From Nitrosomonas sp. (GTDB lineage Bacteria; Pseudomonadota; Gammaproteobacteria; Burkholderiales; Nitrosomonadaceae), in assembly GCA_028577615.1 (NCBI GenBank), contig JAJSDU010000006.1, positions 27,291 through 91,290 of the forward strand: DNA of 64,000 bases. The letters run 5' to 3'. Below are positions 46,549 to 55,311 of the stretch, piece by piece (position 1 is the stretch's first letter; every line of letters starts with the position of its first letter). A model generated the notes under the pieces. That model was not told where the DNA came from. It saw nothing but the letters and a program-made list of their open reading frames with translations, and searched no databases. The position numbers and the translations under genes are program-made.

Positions 46549-47418
46549 CTAAGCTCTGCTTTTCGCAACGAGCTCCGTAATTAATGGAGTCAAAATCAAT
46601 TCTATCGCCATGCCCATTTTACCCCCTGGAACAACAATCGTATTAGGACGTGACATGAATGAATCATGAATAAGCGCCAGAAGATTCCTGAAATCAACTT
46701 GCTTCGGATTTTTGAACCGGATTACGACCAGACTTTCATCGAGCGTGGGAATTTCCCTGGCGATAAATGGATTGGATGTATCCACTGTCGGCACACGCTG
46801 GAAATTGATATGCGTACGCGAAAACTGCGGCGTAATATAGTGCACATAATCATGCATGCGACGTAGAATGGTGTGCGTAACCGCTTCCGCCGAATAGCCC
46901 CGCGCGTTGGTGTCTCGAAATATTTTTTGTATCCATTCCAGATTGACGATTGGCACAACTCCAACCAGCAGATCCACATAGTTTGCAACATCAGCGGTAG
47001 CACTTTTAACACCACCATGCAGACCTTCATAAAAAAGGAGATCAGATCCCGGTGCAACAGGCGACCAAGGCGTGAATGTACCTGGTTTTTGATTCCAAGG
47101 CGCCGCTTCTTCTTCATTATGCAGATATAAACGTGTTTGCCCGGAACCACTTTCGCCGTATTCTTTGAATAGAGCTTCCAGCTTTTCAAATTCATTCGCT
47201 TCCGGACCAAAATGACTGATCGCTCGCCCGCCGTTTTTTTCTGATTCGGCAACAGCCACCTTCATGGCTTCACGATCATAGCGATGAAAGCTGTCCCCTT
47301 CAACGACAACGGCTTTTAAATTCTCACGTCTGAAAATATGCTCAAAGCTATTTTTGACCGTCGATGTTCCTGCACCAGACGATCCGGTAACAGCGATGAC
47401 CGGATGTTTCTGCGACAT
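46549..47418 (-). CDS. prk: phosphoribulokinase
   Basis: Calvin-cycle enzyme making ribulose-1,5-bisphosphate from ribulose-5-phosphate. 289 residues of the bacterial (class I) type. Walker A-like VTGSSGAGTSTVKNSF, VVEGDSFHRYDR, HFGPEANEF, and FYEGLHGG (catalytic Asp/Glu region). I start at ATG 47416-47418, which follows TTAGGAGAAA; the frame is open to 47541, but that part is not family-like. It stands alone rather than in a cbb operon. It is a marker of autotrophy. Confidence 0.95.
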   Translation of the reverse strand: MSQKHPVIAVTGSSGAGTSTVKNSFEHIFRRENLKAVVVEGDSFHRYDREAMKVAVAESEKNGGRAISHFGPEANEFEKLEALFKEYGESGSGQTRLYLHNEEEAAPWNQKPGTFTPWSPVAPGSDLLFYEGLHGGVKSATADVANYVDLLVGVVPIVNLEWIQKIFRDTNARGYSAEAVTHTILRRMHDYVHYITPQFSRTHINFQRVPTVDTSNPFIAREIPTLDESLVVIRFKNPKQVDFRNLLALIHDSFMSRPNTIVVPGGKMGMAIELILTPLITELVAKSRA

Positions 47419-47657
47419 ATTAATTTCTCCTAAAAAATAAAACAAAAAAATATCGGTAACGGTAAAACGATTGTCAACGATTTTGTTCAAATGCTTTATG
47501 ATACCTGTTTTAAGGCAGGTTTTGGGAAATAGAAATTTCATTCAGTTCTGATTCAGCTTGCACGTATTAACATGCATGCCACGATGATCTTCAAGTCTAA
47601 GAAAATATGGAAAAGTCATTTTACAGCGCCTTCATCCAAAGATATCAGTGGACTGAT

Positions 47658-48179
47658 ATGAGAAAATGGATAGACTTATGCCTCGTGTTGATATTAACTG
47701 GATTAACCATTAATCATTCTGCGTGGGCAAGAGGTGGTCACGGCGAAGGCAGTGTCATTGGCGGCGGAGGCGGTGATGGAGGAAGAGGCGGCGGTTTTAG
47801 CGGCGGTCATCAGCATTTTAATCATGGTCACAGCCATCATCATATTGGAATCGGCTTTGGTGGATTCTACGGTCCAGGCTTCTTTGGACCGGGTTTTTTT
47901 GGCTCCGGATACTATGGCTACCCGGGCTATCCTTATTCATACCGGTATCGCTACCCTGGCGCTTACTATTATCCGCGTGGCTATTATTCTTCCCCTTCGG
48001 TCATTGCGCCTTCCGCACCTGTCATTTATATCCAGCGCGAAACGCCTGTCACTTCACAAGCACAACCCGTACAAACCAGTTACTGGTATTACTGTCGCAA
48101 CCCGGAAGGTTACTATCCATACATTAAGCAATGCCCCGAAGGGTGGCTGCAAGTAGCGCCCCAACCCACGCCGCAATAA
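47658..48179 (+). CDS. secreted Gly/Tyr/His-rich protein, copy 1
   Basis: 173 residues from the ATG at 47658 (an in-frame ATG at 47607 would precede the signal peptide with 17 polar residues). Signal peptide ending near SAWA, then a Gly-rich part (VIGGGGGDGGRGGG), a His patch (HGHSHHHIG), Gly/Tyr/Pro repeats, and a conserved C-terminal domain YWYYCRNPEGYYPYIKQC followed by PEGWLQV, found in many proteobacterial envelope proteins of unknown role. It pairs with the next gene (lipoprotein); the pair is duplicated at 48820-49795. Function unknown. Confidence 0.75.
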   Translation: MRKWIDLCLVLILTGLTINHSAWARGGHGEGSVIGGGGGDGGRGGGFSGGHQHFNHGHSHHHIGIGFGGFYGPGFFGPGFFGSGYYGYPGYPYSYRYRYPGAYYYPRGYYSSPSVIAPSAPVIYIQRETPVTSQAQPVQTSYWYYCRNPEGYYPYIKQCPEGWLQVAPQPTPQ

Positions 48180-48201
48180 TGAATGCGAGAGAATATCAGC
48201 G

Positions 48202-48717
48202 ATGCGATCAAATTTGAAACTTATCTTTCGCGCCCTTCCTCTCCTGCTTTTAGCAGCATGCATTAGCATGCCAGATGGCCCGAGCATTATGGCTTTACCT
48301 GGGAATGGGAAAAATTTTGATCAATTCCGTCATGATGATTATGCATGCCGACATTACGCTCATGAACAAACTGGCAGCACTACAGCAAAAGGCGCGGCAG
48401 TTAATAGTGGCTTTAATAGCGCCGCTATTGGCGCCGCACTGGGCGCAATCGCTGGTGTTGCTTTCGGTGGTGGACAAGGTGCAGTCATCGGCGCGGGCAC
48501 GGGTGTTCTGGCCGGCGGATTGGTTGGCTCAGACAATGCCAGGACTTCCGGTCTGATCAATCAACAGCGTTATGATCAGGGTTATGTGCAATGCATGTAT
48601 GCAAAAGGCCATCATGTTCCTGTTGCAGGTACTTTCCGAAATGATCCATATGACAGCGGTCAAAATATTATTCCGCCCTCACCACCGGGGTATCCGCCTG
48701 CTCCAGTATACCGATAA
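48202..48717 (+). CDS. glycine-zipper lipoprotein, copy 1
   Basis: 171 residues. Lipoprotein signal with LAAC (Cys at about residue 20), a family-like stretch MPDGPSIMALPG, a region FDQFRHDDYACRHYA, then a glycine zipper (AAIGAALGAIAGVAFGGGQG; GAGTGVLAGGLVG) that probably inserts into a membrane, and a Pro-rich tail. Similar to proteins with a YMGG/Gly-zipper motif in the outer membrane of proteobacteria. 22 bp downstream of the Gly/Tyr-rich gene. Role unknown. Confidence 0.75.
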   Translation: MRSNLKLIFRALPLLLLAACISMPDGPSIMALPGNGKNFDQFRHDDYACRHYAHEQTGSTTAKGAAVNSGFNSAAIGAALGAIAGVAFGGGQGAVIGAGTGVLAGGLVGSDNARTSGLINQQRYDQGYVQCMYAKGHHVPVAGTFRNDPYDSGQNIIPPSPPGYPPAPVYR

Positions 48718-48819
48718 ACGCAAACCGGGCTCATTGATCTTCTATTCGCCCACCGTTTCTATTTAAGGATGATTTGATCAAAGCAAACAGCCAACAGTTA
48801 TCATCAATAAATTCCTAAC

Positions 48820-49233
48820 ATGAAAAAATTTTTCCGGTTATCTATCTTTGCACTAATGATGCTCACTACCAGTCATTTTGCAATTGCGCATGGCGGACAC
48901 TTTGATCATTTCAGTTTTGGAATAAATTTAGGTTATCCAGGTCTGTATGGTGGTTATGGTGGTTATGGTGGTTATGGTGGTTATGGGTTTTATGATCCTT
49001 TTTTTTATCCACCTTTTTACGGTGTTCCTCCTGTTGTAGCTCCTATGGCACCGCCGGTTATAGTACCGTCAACACCACCAGTCTACATTCAGCAGCAAGA
49101 GACACCTGCAGCGACTCAATCACAAACGCATTACTGGTACTATTGCACCAACCCCGAAGGCTATTACCCTTACGTTAAGCAGTGTCCCGGTGGCTGGCTG
49201 CGCGTTGATCCCAGACCGCCGATTCAACAATGA
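48820..49233 (+). CDS. secreted Gly/Tyr-rich protein, copy 2
   Basis: 137 residues; paralogue of the gene at 47658. Signal peptide ending near FAIA, a GGY repeat (LYGGYGGYGGYGGYGFY), a Pro/Val linker with the same PVIVPSTPPVYIQ pattern, and the same C-terminal domain (YWYYCTNPEGYYPYVKQC, then PGGWLRV). The His-rich patch of copy 1 is reduced to a short HGGHFDHF. Followed 16 bp later by the second glycine-zipper lipoprotein gene. Confidence 0.75.
   Translation: MKKFFRLSIFALMMLTTSHFAIAHGGHFDHFSFGINLGYPGLYGGYGGYGGYGGYGFYDPFFYPPFYGVPPVVAPMAPPVIVPSTPPVYIQQQETPAATQSQTHYWYYCTNPEGYYPYVKQCPGGWLRVDPRPPIQQ
48946..48987 (+). repeat. 9-bp tandem coding repeat
   Basis: TATGGTGGT repeated four times with a partial fifth unit, encoding the YGG repeats of the second secreted Gly/Tyr-rich protein. 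In frame, so copy-number change would alter repeat length without frameshift. Confidence 0.85.
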
Positions 49234-49249
49234 TCATGAGGTATGATAT

Positions 49250-49795
49250 ATGTTTACTGTCCGCAAATTACTTTATCCAGTTGCCCTTACACTCCTTGCC
49301 GCCTGTGTTGGCTTGCCCAACAGCCCGAGTATTATGGTATTGCCCGGCACCAATAAGAATTTTGAACAATTCCGCTACGATGATTACGAATGCAGGCGTT
49401 ATGCCTACGCACAAATTGGCGGCATCACACCAAGAGATGCCTCGGTTTCCAGCGGTGTCGAAAGCGCCGCTGTAGGTGCCGCCTTAGGTGCGGCAGCAGG
49501 TGCTGCGCTTGGCGGTGGAGAAGGCGCTGCAATTGGCGCCGGAACCGGATTACTCGCCGGAGGCTTGACCGGATCAGGCACATCGCGAACTTCAGGTTAT
49601 GAAGCCCAGTATCGCTATGACATCAATTATATTCAATGCATGTATGCAAAAGGACACCGAGTTCCCGTAACAGGTAGATTTTCCAATGAACAATCTCCAA
49701 CCTCATCCCAGCCAGCAAAAATTCTACCCCCTCCTCCCGGATTTACACCACCACCACCACCACCTGGCAATCCACCACCTCCACCGTCACAGTAA
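49250..49795 (+). CDS. glycine-zipper lipoprotein, copy 2
   Basis: 181 residues; paralogue of the gene at 48202. Lipobox LAAC, LPNSPSIMVLPG, FEQFRYDDYECRRYA, glycine zipper (AAVGAALGAAAGAALGGGEG; GTGLLAGGLTG), the shared YIQCMYAKGHRVPV stretch, then a poly-Pro C-terminus (PPPPPPGNPPPPPSQ). Together with the preceding gene it is a repeat of the two-gene cassette at 47658-48717. The two copies differ along their whole length, so the duplication is not recent. Confidence 0.75.
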   Translation: MFTVRKLLYPVALTLLAACVGLPNSPSIMVLPGTNKNFEQFRYDDYECRRYAYAQIGGITPRDASVSSGVESAAVGAALGAAAGAALGGGEGAAIGAGTGLLAGGLTGSGTSRTSGYEAQYRYDINYIQCMYAKGHRVPVTGRFSNEQSPTSSQPAKILPPPPGFTPPPPPPGNPPPPPSQ

Positions 49796-50175
49796 TCAAT
49801 TTTGAAGGTCGTTTATTCGCTTCTGGGGGCGTTAACAATTAGTGAGTTGTTCTGCCGGTGCCAATTCTGGGCTTCAGCAAGACAAAGTGAGCGAGTGTAA
49901 CCACACTACATGAGCGAATGATAACGCTGCATGGCACCATTTCAGGAGCAGCAGAAATAATTCACGCATTGTTAAAACCCTCCTGATCGCGGTCACGGTT
50001 TTTTTGTAAACGACCTTCTCAATTTACTTAACAAAAATAATCAATATTTTTAATTACGGGTTTTAAGCTAAAATACGCCATTGATATGTGCATATCATTT
50101 TATGGGAATGCGCTTTTCTGTTTTCAGTTCAGTATAACCAAATGATAAATAAGATATTCAGGGAGTAAAAAAACT
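49796..50175. other. 380-bp gene-free region with large imperfect palindrome
   Basis: No coding frame of note. The left half holds an imperfect inverted repeat (49832-49975); the right half is AT-rich and precedes the GTG-started gene at 50176, so it probably contains that gene's promoter. Confidence 0.5.
49832..49975. repeat. 144-bp imperfect inverted repeat
   Basis: The left arm starts TTAACAATTAGTGAGTT and runs to TTCTGC...GGTGCC (49857-49862). The right arm, read in reverse complement, has TTAACAAT, GTGAATT, TTCTGC and GGTGCC (49933-49938 on the plus strand) in the same order. The centre has AGTGT-AACC-ACACT. Compatible with a decayed small mobile element; no known family recognised. Confidence 0.5.
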
Positions 50176-50682
50176 GTGAATCCGATTGTACCTTTCATAA
50201 TGGCCGTTGGCGCCATTATATTTTTTATTGGATTATCTGTACTTATTCGCCTCAATTTTAAAAAAACAAAAACGATCGATTTTTTTGGAAAGACATACGT
50301 TACCTGGCGGTTTATTCTCACCACAGTACTTTCTGGCGTAGTTTTCATCATGAGCTCAATCTATTTAAACAAACTCTTTCCACCTGATACCCAGATCGTT
50401 ATGGACGGTGCCCCGGTCAATCTGTCCAGCAATCTGAAATATGAACTCAGCTCTATTTTGCCGACTGATGGGAACAATACCAAAATAATGGACGCAATCA
50501 ATCGCTTCCAAAAGGAATATCAGAATGCAATCTCAAAAGGAGATCAAAAGACGATGGAATTGCTCGTTCTCGAAATGTCCTTTTTAATAAGAACAGAGTT
50601 GGAAAAACAAAGCTATCCTTATCACCAGATAGGTTCTGAAGTTGAAAGGATTATGCGTTTCTTGAAACAAAAACCTGATTAA
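50176..50682 (+). CDS. hypothetical membrane protein
   Basis: 168 residues from GTG 50176 with GGGAG about 10 bp upstream. Two N-terminal membrane helices (FIMAVGAIIFFIGLSVLI; FILTTVLSGVVFIMSSIYL), then a soluble, mostly helical C-terminal domain (~residues 75-168). No family recognised. It lies in the same orientation 68 bp before the TIGR04073-like gene, which may share its transcript. Confidence 0.6.
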   Translation: MNPIVPFIMAVGAIIFFIGLSVLIRLNFKKTKTIDFFGKTYVTWRFILTTVLSGVVFIMSSIYLNKLFPPDTQIVMDGAPVNLSSNLKYELSSILPTDGNNTKIMDAINRFQKEYQNAISKGDQKTMELLVLEMSFLIRTELEKQSYPYHQIGSEVERIMRFLKQKPD

Positions 50683-50750
50683 TTAAAAAAAGCAGTAATC
50701 AGCGCAGTTTTATATATTTTTGATTCATCAAATTTAAAAGGGGTTCTTTC

Positions 50751-51110
50751 ATGAATAAAATGATTCAGATTTTTCTGCTATTCGCAACATTAGTATTTCT
50801 CTCCAGCAGTGCTATGGCGAACAACTACTCTACAAAAGTTGGTGAAAAACTGGGTACCGGCATAGCTAATGCCGTTACAGGCTTCGTAGAAATTCCTAAG
50901 ACCATGATAATAACAGGTCGCAGGCATGGAGCAACATATGGAATGACTGCTGGTCTCTTCACTGGCCTGTTCCACAGCATTGGTCGCAGCCTTGCAGGCG
51001 CATTGGATATCGCAACATTTCCCGTTCCCACGACACCGATTGTTCAACCCACCTACGTCTGGGACAATTTCGACCGTGAAACAACCTATCAAGAATGGAA
51101 AATGCGCTGA
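50751..51110 (+). CDS. exosortase-system-associated protein (TIGR04073-like)
   Basis: 119 residues with a signal peptide (cut near SAMA) and a mature part with the stretch GEKLGTGIANAVTGFVEIPK, which fits the TIGR04073 family often found in exosortase/PEP-CTERM genomes. A Gly-rich hydrophobic segment (ATYGMTAGLFTGLFHSIGR) may sit in a membrane. AAAAGGGG precedes the ATG. No exosortase gene is in the window. The link to exosortase is by family only. Confidence 0.7.
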   Translation: MNKMIQIFLLFATLVFLSSSAMANNYSTKVGEKLGTGIANAVTGFVEIPKTMIITGRRHGATYGMTAGLFTGLFHSIGRSLAGALDIATFPVPTTPIVQPTYVWDNFDRETTYQEWKMR

Positions 51111-51135
51111 AATAAAAATACTCAAAAAATAAAAG

Positions 51136-51183
51136 TAGCGCATGAAAGAATCTGGCTAACGCTTTTTCCATGCGCTATTTTTA
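51136..51183. terminator. bidirectional intrinsic terminator
   Basis: Perfect 9 bp stem TAGCGCATG/CATGCGCTA (51136-51144 with 51169-51177), inner AAAG/CTTT pairing, and T-run after, A-run before. It sits between convergent genes ending at 51110 and 51193, so it can serve both. Confidence 0.8.
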
Positions 51184-51192
51184 TTTGCAAAC

Positions 51193-51651
51193 TCAAACAC
51201 GCTCCCATTTCCAGCGAAGCAATATTCTCAGCCGCCGGAATTCCTCAGCATCAACACTATCCGGGAGAATAATCACACTTCGCAAATTCCAATAGCGAAC
51301 GGGTTGCAGAATCAGTACAGTCAGATAAGCAGAAACATACGATGTTCCCAGAACAATACATTCCTTTTCGCTGCCGTTGCGCATTTTGAGCACACAGTTT
51401 TTCCCGTCAGTTAATGTGAACGAGACCACCGAACACGGAAAATCAAGCAACGCATCCTGCCTTAAATAATAATACAAGCTGATCATCACCATAAGCGTGA
51501 TCGCACATTTGAAGCTGAACGCTACTGACAAGAGCCACGCCAAGGGTATAACAGCGCAATGCGCCATAATAAGCATGCACGTCAGTTGCCTGGAAGGTTT
51601 CAGGTGAACAACTACAGAAACTTGCTTGTGCGATTTTGAGCTGTATTGCAA
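51193..51651 (-). CDS. YgfX-like membrane protein
   Basis: 152-residue inner-membrane protein resembling YgfX/CptA: basic N-terminus with LKPSRQL, two membrane helices (~30-60), a beta part with FTLTDGKNCVLKMRNGS, and the C-terminal LPDSVDAEEFRRLRILLRW typical of the family. In E. coli YgfX was described as the toxin opposite SdhE; here sdhE is not adjacent. The start is taken as TTG 51649-51651, the first in-frame start, without a good ribosome binding site. It follows nlpD by 19 bp on the same strand. Confidence 0.75.
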   Translation of the reverse strand: MQYSSKSHKQVSVVVHLKPSRQLTCMLIMAHCAVIPLAWLLSVAFSFKCAITLMVMISLYYYLRQDALLDFPCSVVSFTLTDGKNCVLKMRNGSEKECIVLGTSYVSAYLTVLILQPVRYWNLRSVIILPDSVDAEEFRRLRILLRWKWERV

Positions 51652-51670
51652 TCGGTGAAATTGCCTGAAG

Positions 51671-52711
51671 TTATCCTGGATTTACAGGTAGAAACTCCAT
51701 TGGATCAACCGGTTTACCGTGCCGCCTGATTTCAAAGTGCAGCTGCGGAGAATCGGTATCAGTGCTCCCCATTTCTGCAATTTTTTGTCCCTGCGTAACG
51801 GTTTCTCCTTCTTTCACAAGCAATTTGCTGTTATGCGCGTATGCACTTAAAAGGGTATCGCTGTGCTTTATAATGATAAGATTGCCATAACCACGCAACC
51901 CATCGCCGCTATAAACCACTTCTCCCGCAGCAGTAGCCACGATGGCTTGTCCCATTTGTCCAGAAATTTTCAATCCTTTAGAATTGGCCGAAAAAGAAGA
52001 AAGTAATTGGCCACTTGTCGGCCAGATCCAATCTGACGCCGGGGCATGCATAGCCAGGTTGTTGGTTCTTTCCGCAGGCGGACTGGGCGCATTCTCCACA
52101 CGAGTGCCTGATCCAGAAGAAACAATTTGCTCTCTATCAGCCATGCTCAAAGAAGGATTGACAGAATGTTGTATAAGCGCCACATTCTGCTCCGAATAGG
52201 GCAGCTTAAGAGCTTTTGGAGATGTCTTAACTGTCTGCTGTAACGCAGCCTCCTGTGAGGCCGGATATTGAGTCGAACCTGCTGCATTTTCAGTCAAACC
52301 CAAGGATTGATCAACGATCGGCATCGTGGATTGTTGTGGTACTGCAAATAGAACTGGCCCTGTATTTTCGGAAGACAGCGACAAATTAATACGCTGCCCT
52401 GGTCTAATGGAGTGCGGGTCACTTATGTTATTCCACTCTGCCAGATCCTTCTGGTTAATGCCGTGCTTGAGCGCAATGCCGTAGAGCGTATCCCCCCGTT
52501 GAACAATATAAAATGGATCATTTTGCTCAGATGGGAGGGCGCTTATTGCCCTTTCTGGCACAGTAGCCGGAACAGCAGCACGCTCAGCAACAGGCGCCGG
52601 TCCTTTTGTCGTCTCACAACCAGTAAGCACCAATGAAAACAATAACAGCCATACTATAGCGACCGACGTCACACCGATATCGGCTTTCAATAATGTTTGA
52701 TTATGATCCAT
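51671..52711 (-). CDS. nlpD: NlpD-like lipoprotein with LysM and degenerate M23 domain
   Basis: 346 residues from ATG 52709-52711, which has GAGGA upstream. Lipobox LTGC (Cys ~32), a LysM domain (FYIVQRGDTLYGIALKHGIN), a long Ser/Pro/Gln-rich linker, and a C-terminal M23-fold domain in which the first zinc motif (HxGxD) is lost: KGLKISGQMGQ replaces it, while PQLHFEIR remains. Such domains activate the amidase AmiC rather than cut peptidoglycan. Gene order surE-pcm-nlpD is classical; rpoS, the usual next gene, is missing here. Confidence 0.9.
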   Translation of the reverse strand: MDHNQTLLKADIGVTSVAIVWLLLFSLVLTGCETTKGPAPVAERAAVPATVPERAISALPSEQNDPFYIVQRGDTLYGIALKHGINQKDLAEWNNISDPHSIRPGQRINLSLSSENTGPVLFAVPQQSTMPIVDQSLGLTENAAGSTQYPASQEAALQQTVKTSPKALKLPYSEQNVALIQHSVNPSLSMADREQIVSSGSGTRVENAPSPPAERTNNLAMHAPASDWIWPTSGQLLSSFSANSKGLKISGQMGQAIVATAAGEVVYSGDGLRGYGNLIIIKHSDTLLSAYAHNSKLLVKEGETVTQGQKIAEMGSTDTDSPQLHFEIRRHGKPVDPMEFLPVNPG

Positions 52712-52730
52712 TGCAATTTCCTCAGCATCA

Positions 52731-53387
52731 CTATTTTTTAACAACGCCGGATATAATGGGAACAAAATTTACCTCTTCCAGTATTCTTTCTGCGTAACCT
52801 TGCGGATTTCTTTCAATAATGCATAAATTCTGTTTTTGACTACCTCTGGGGAAAACAATTTTCCCACCAACAGCCAATTGTTCCAGCAGAGTGTCGGGTA
52901 TATGCGTTGTAACTGCAGTCATGATAATACCATCAAACGGGGCAGCATCAGGCAACCCAAGCAATCCGTCAGCATGCTTCAAATGAATATTTTTGACCTG
53001 CAGTTTGTGTAAGCGAATGCGTGTTTTTGTTAATAAAGGCCCTATACGTTCAATCGAATACACCGATCTCGCCAATTTCGCCAGTACAGCAGTCTGGTAA
53101 CCACAGCCAGTACCGATTTCCAAGACTTTATTGAGCGTTGAATTGACATGTAACAACTCGCTCATACGCGCCACCATCCATGGGCTGGAAATTGTCTGCC
53201 CGTAGTTAATCGGCAAAGCAACATCCTCATACGCACGACTGGCGAGTGCCTCTTCAACAAACAGATGACGCGGAATTGCGCCCATAACTGATAATACAAC
53301 TTCGTCAGTAATACCTTGAGCGCGGAGACGTTCAATCATGCGCATACGCGTTCGATGTGATGTCATTCCTATGCCCGAAAGATGCAT
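52731..53387 (-). CDS. pcm: protein-L-isoaspartate O-methyltransferase
   Basis: Repairs isoaspartyl residues in damaged proteins with SAM. About 218 residues; I take the ATG at 53385-53387 (a GTG two codons earlier is possible). Motifs: the substrate-binding IPRHLFVEEALASRAYED, INYGQTISSPWMVARM, and the SAM-binding LEIGTGCGYQTAVLA. It is between surE and nlpD, with 19 bp to nlpD. SurE and Pcm are often co-encoded in stress survival operons. Confidence 0.95.
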   Translation of the reverse strand: MHLSGIGMTSHRTRMRMIERLRAQGITDEVVLSVMGAIPRHLFVEEALASRAYEDVALPINYGQTISSPWMVARMSELLHVNSTLNKVLEIGTGCGYQTAVLAKLARSVYSIERIGPLLTKTRIRLHKLQVKNIHLKHADGLLGLPDAAPFDGIIMTAVTTHIPDTLLEQLAVGGKIVFPRGSQKQNLCIIERNPQGYAERILEEVNFVPIISGVVKK

Positions 53388-53479
53388 ATTCACCGGCCAC
53401 TATCCACTGGGTTATCGAGCGCTGTTAACTTCATGAATATATGATATTTTCATTCAGTGTTAATTGCACCAGTAATAAT

Positions 53480-54241
53480 CTATTCATCGATTGATATTTG
53501 CCTGCCCAACCATTCACTCACAAATCCCATCTGATCAAATCGTGTTAAATCAATCTGCAACGGTGTAACTGAGACATGATTGCACTGCACAGCATGGAAA
53601 TCCGTACCCTCACCTGCATCCTGCACAGCGCCTGCCGCACCCACCCAATATACGGTATCTCCACGCGGTGTCAGGGATCTGATGACAGGTTCAGCTTTAT
53701 GCCGTCGGCCTAATCGTGTTACCTTGATACCTTCAAGTTGCGCGTACTCAACATCGGGAACGTTGATATTCAACAGAATTGGAATTTTTAACTCATTCTG
53801 TTTAAACCGCTTAACCATATCAACAGCTACTCTTGCCGCTGCAGCATAGCATCCCTTCGTGACATCAGCCAGGGATACTGCCAGTGAAGGAACGCCCAAT
53901 AAAAAACCTTCCGTTGCCGCAGCGACCGTTCCCGAATAAATCGTATCATCCCCCATATTCGCACCATCATTGATACCTGAAATAACCATGTCTGGCAAGA
54001 CATCCAGCATGCCGGTTACCGCAAGATGAACGCAATCCGTTGGCGTTCCATTGACATAATAGAATCCATTGGACGAGCGACGTAAACTTAATGGTCGATC
54101 CAACGTCAAGGAATTGCTGGAGCCGCTTCTGTCACGCTCCGGTGCTACAACTATGATTTCGGCGACGCTGGATAGCGCTTCAGCTAAACATGCCAGCCCC
54201 GGTGAAAAATAGCCATCATCATTACTGACTAAAATACGCAT
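53480..54241 (-). CDS. surE: 5'/3'-nucleotidase SurE
   Basis: Metal-dependent nucleotidase/exopolyphosphatase, 253 residues from ATG 54239-54241. The N-terminal [15 protein letters not shown] carries the metal-binding Asp8-Asp9; further ligands are in [15 protein letters not shown] and [24 protein letters not shown]-type stretches. First gene of the surE-pcm-nlpD set; 92 bp separate it from pcm. A short repeat element sits ~60 bp upstream of its start, between it and the tRNA gene. Confidence 0.95.
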   Translation of the reverse strand: MRILVSNDDGYFSPGLACLAEALSSVAEIIVVAPERDRSGSSNSLTLDRPLSLRRSSNGFYYVNGTPTDCVHLAVTGMLDVLPDMVISGINDGANMGDDTIYSGTVAAATEGFLLGVPSLAVSLADVTKGCYAAAARVAVDMVKRFKQNELKIPILLNINVPDVEYAQLEGIKVTRLGRRHKAEPVIRSLTPRGDTVYWVGAAGAVQDAGEGTDFHAVQCNHVSVTPLQIDLTRFDQMGFVSEWLGRQISIDE

Positions 54242-54300
54242 TATCAAATGTCATCTAGGAAATGGGATACCGAATCATGAAAAATGCAGTGATATTGATC

Positions 54301-54399
54301 ATATTTATCGTACTTCAAAATCCGGTTTTTCGTAAAACCACTCATCCTGCTTTCTTCCAGCGAAAGATATTGATATCAAATATGAAGTACGATAAATAT
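54301..54399. repeat. short terminal-inverted-repeat element, copy B
   Basis: 99 bp bounded by perfect 17-bp inverted ends: ATATTTATCGTACTTCA at 54301-54317 and its reverse complement at 54383-54399. The left end continues with AAATCCGG, as in copy A at 31.4 kb. Non-coding interior with no similarity to copy A that I can see. Located upstream of surE, next to tRNA-Pro. Confidence 0.72.
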
Positions 54400-54487
54400 A
54401 AATGAGCGCAGAATCTATTATTAATGACTTGAATCATTCTCTCAAACTGGAAAGCGATAGAAGCCAATCAAAATATGTATCTGACCG

Positions 54488-54564
<77 letters not shown>

Positions 54565-54635
54565 CTGATCGGGAATTATAGCAAACAAGCACGATATTAA
54601 ACACAGGAGATATGCCGGTATATGCGTAAAATAGC

Positions 54636-55025
54636 CTACTTGGATGCCAAAAAGCTTATTATGCTCTGGAGCTCATTGCGCAAATAACTCAGATCAACAA
54701 ATGATCCTGTCTGTTCAGCCCCAGCAACCGCTGCCTGTGAGAATTGCGCGCCTGATTCATTCTGTTCCAGGCGGCTTCGTGCACCGTTAATGGTAAATCC
54801 CTGATCATAGAGAAGCTCTCTGATTCTGCGGATCAGCAAAACTTCCTGATGTTGGTAATAACGCCGGTTTCCACGACGCTTAACTGGTCTAAGCTGTGAA
54901 AATTCTTGTTCCCAATAGCGTAAAACATGGGGTTTAACACCACATAACACGCCGACTTCGCCAATTGTGAAATAGCGCTTCGCCGGGATCGGTGGAAATC
55001 TAAGAGTTACTTTCTTGTTTTCCAT
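54636..55025 (-). CDS. MerR-family transcriptional regulator
   Basis: 129 residues from ATG 55023-55025, overlapping the end of ihfA by 26 bp. The helix-turn-helix [23 protein letters not shown] is MerR-type; a second helix pair ([22 protein letters not shown]) follows. It lacks the Cys residues of metal sensors. This regulator is regularly found after ihfA in betaproteobacteria; its target is unknown. Confidence 0.88.
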   Translation of the reverse strand: MENKKVTLRFPPIPAKRYFTIGEVGVLCGVKPHVLRYWEQEFSQLRPVKRRGNRRYYQHQEVLLIRRIRELLYDQGFTINGARSRLEQNESGAQFSQAAVAGAEQTGSFVDLSYLRNELQSIISFLASK

Positions 55026-55311
55026 GATAATTTTGTTCAACCATGGTCTTGAGTTTCTGGCTGGCATGGAATGTTACAACGCGTCGGGCGGTAATCGGTA
55101 TTTCTTCCCCGGTTTTAGGATTACGGCCGGGCCGCTGCGGTTTAGTCCGCAAATGAAAATTGCCAAAACCTGATAATTTGACACCCTCACCTTTTTCCAA
55201 TGCTGCACGAACTTCTTCATAAAAAGACTCAACCATATCTTTCGCTTCGCGTTTGTTCAGTCCAACATTTTCAAATAACAGATCAGCCAATTCAGCTTTA
55301 GTTAGAGCCAT
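55000..55311 (-). CDS. ihfA: integration host factor subunit alpha
   Basis: DNA-bending nucleoid protein that pairs with IhfB, 103 residues. HU/IHF fold with [24 protein letters not shown] at the N-terminus and the DNA-inserting arm [20 protein letters not shown]. Usual position after pheT. Its 3' end overlaps the merR start, implying coupling. 214 bp of AT-rich sequence separate it from pheT and probably contain its own promoter. Confidence 0.96.
   Translation of the reverse strand: MALTKAELADLLFENVGLNKREAKDMVESFYEEVRAALEKGEGVKLSGFGNFHLRTKPQRPGRNPKTGEEIPITARRVVTFHASQKLKTMVEQNYHGKQESNS

Noticed and set aside
48946-48987. CRISPR-like array
   Set aside because: The repeats are contiguous 9-bp coding units without spacers; they encode a YGG repeat.
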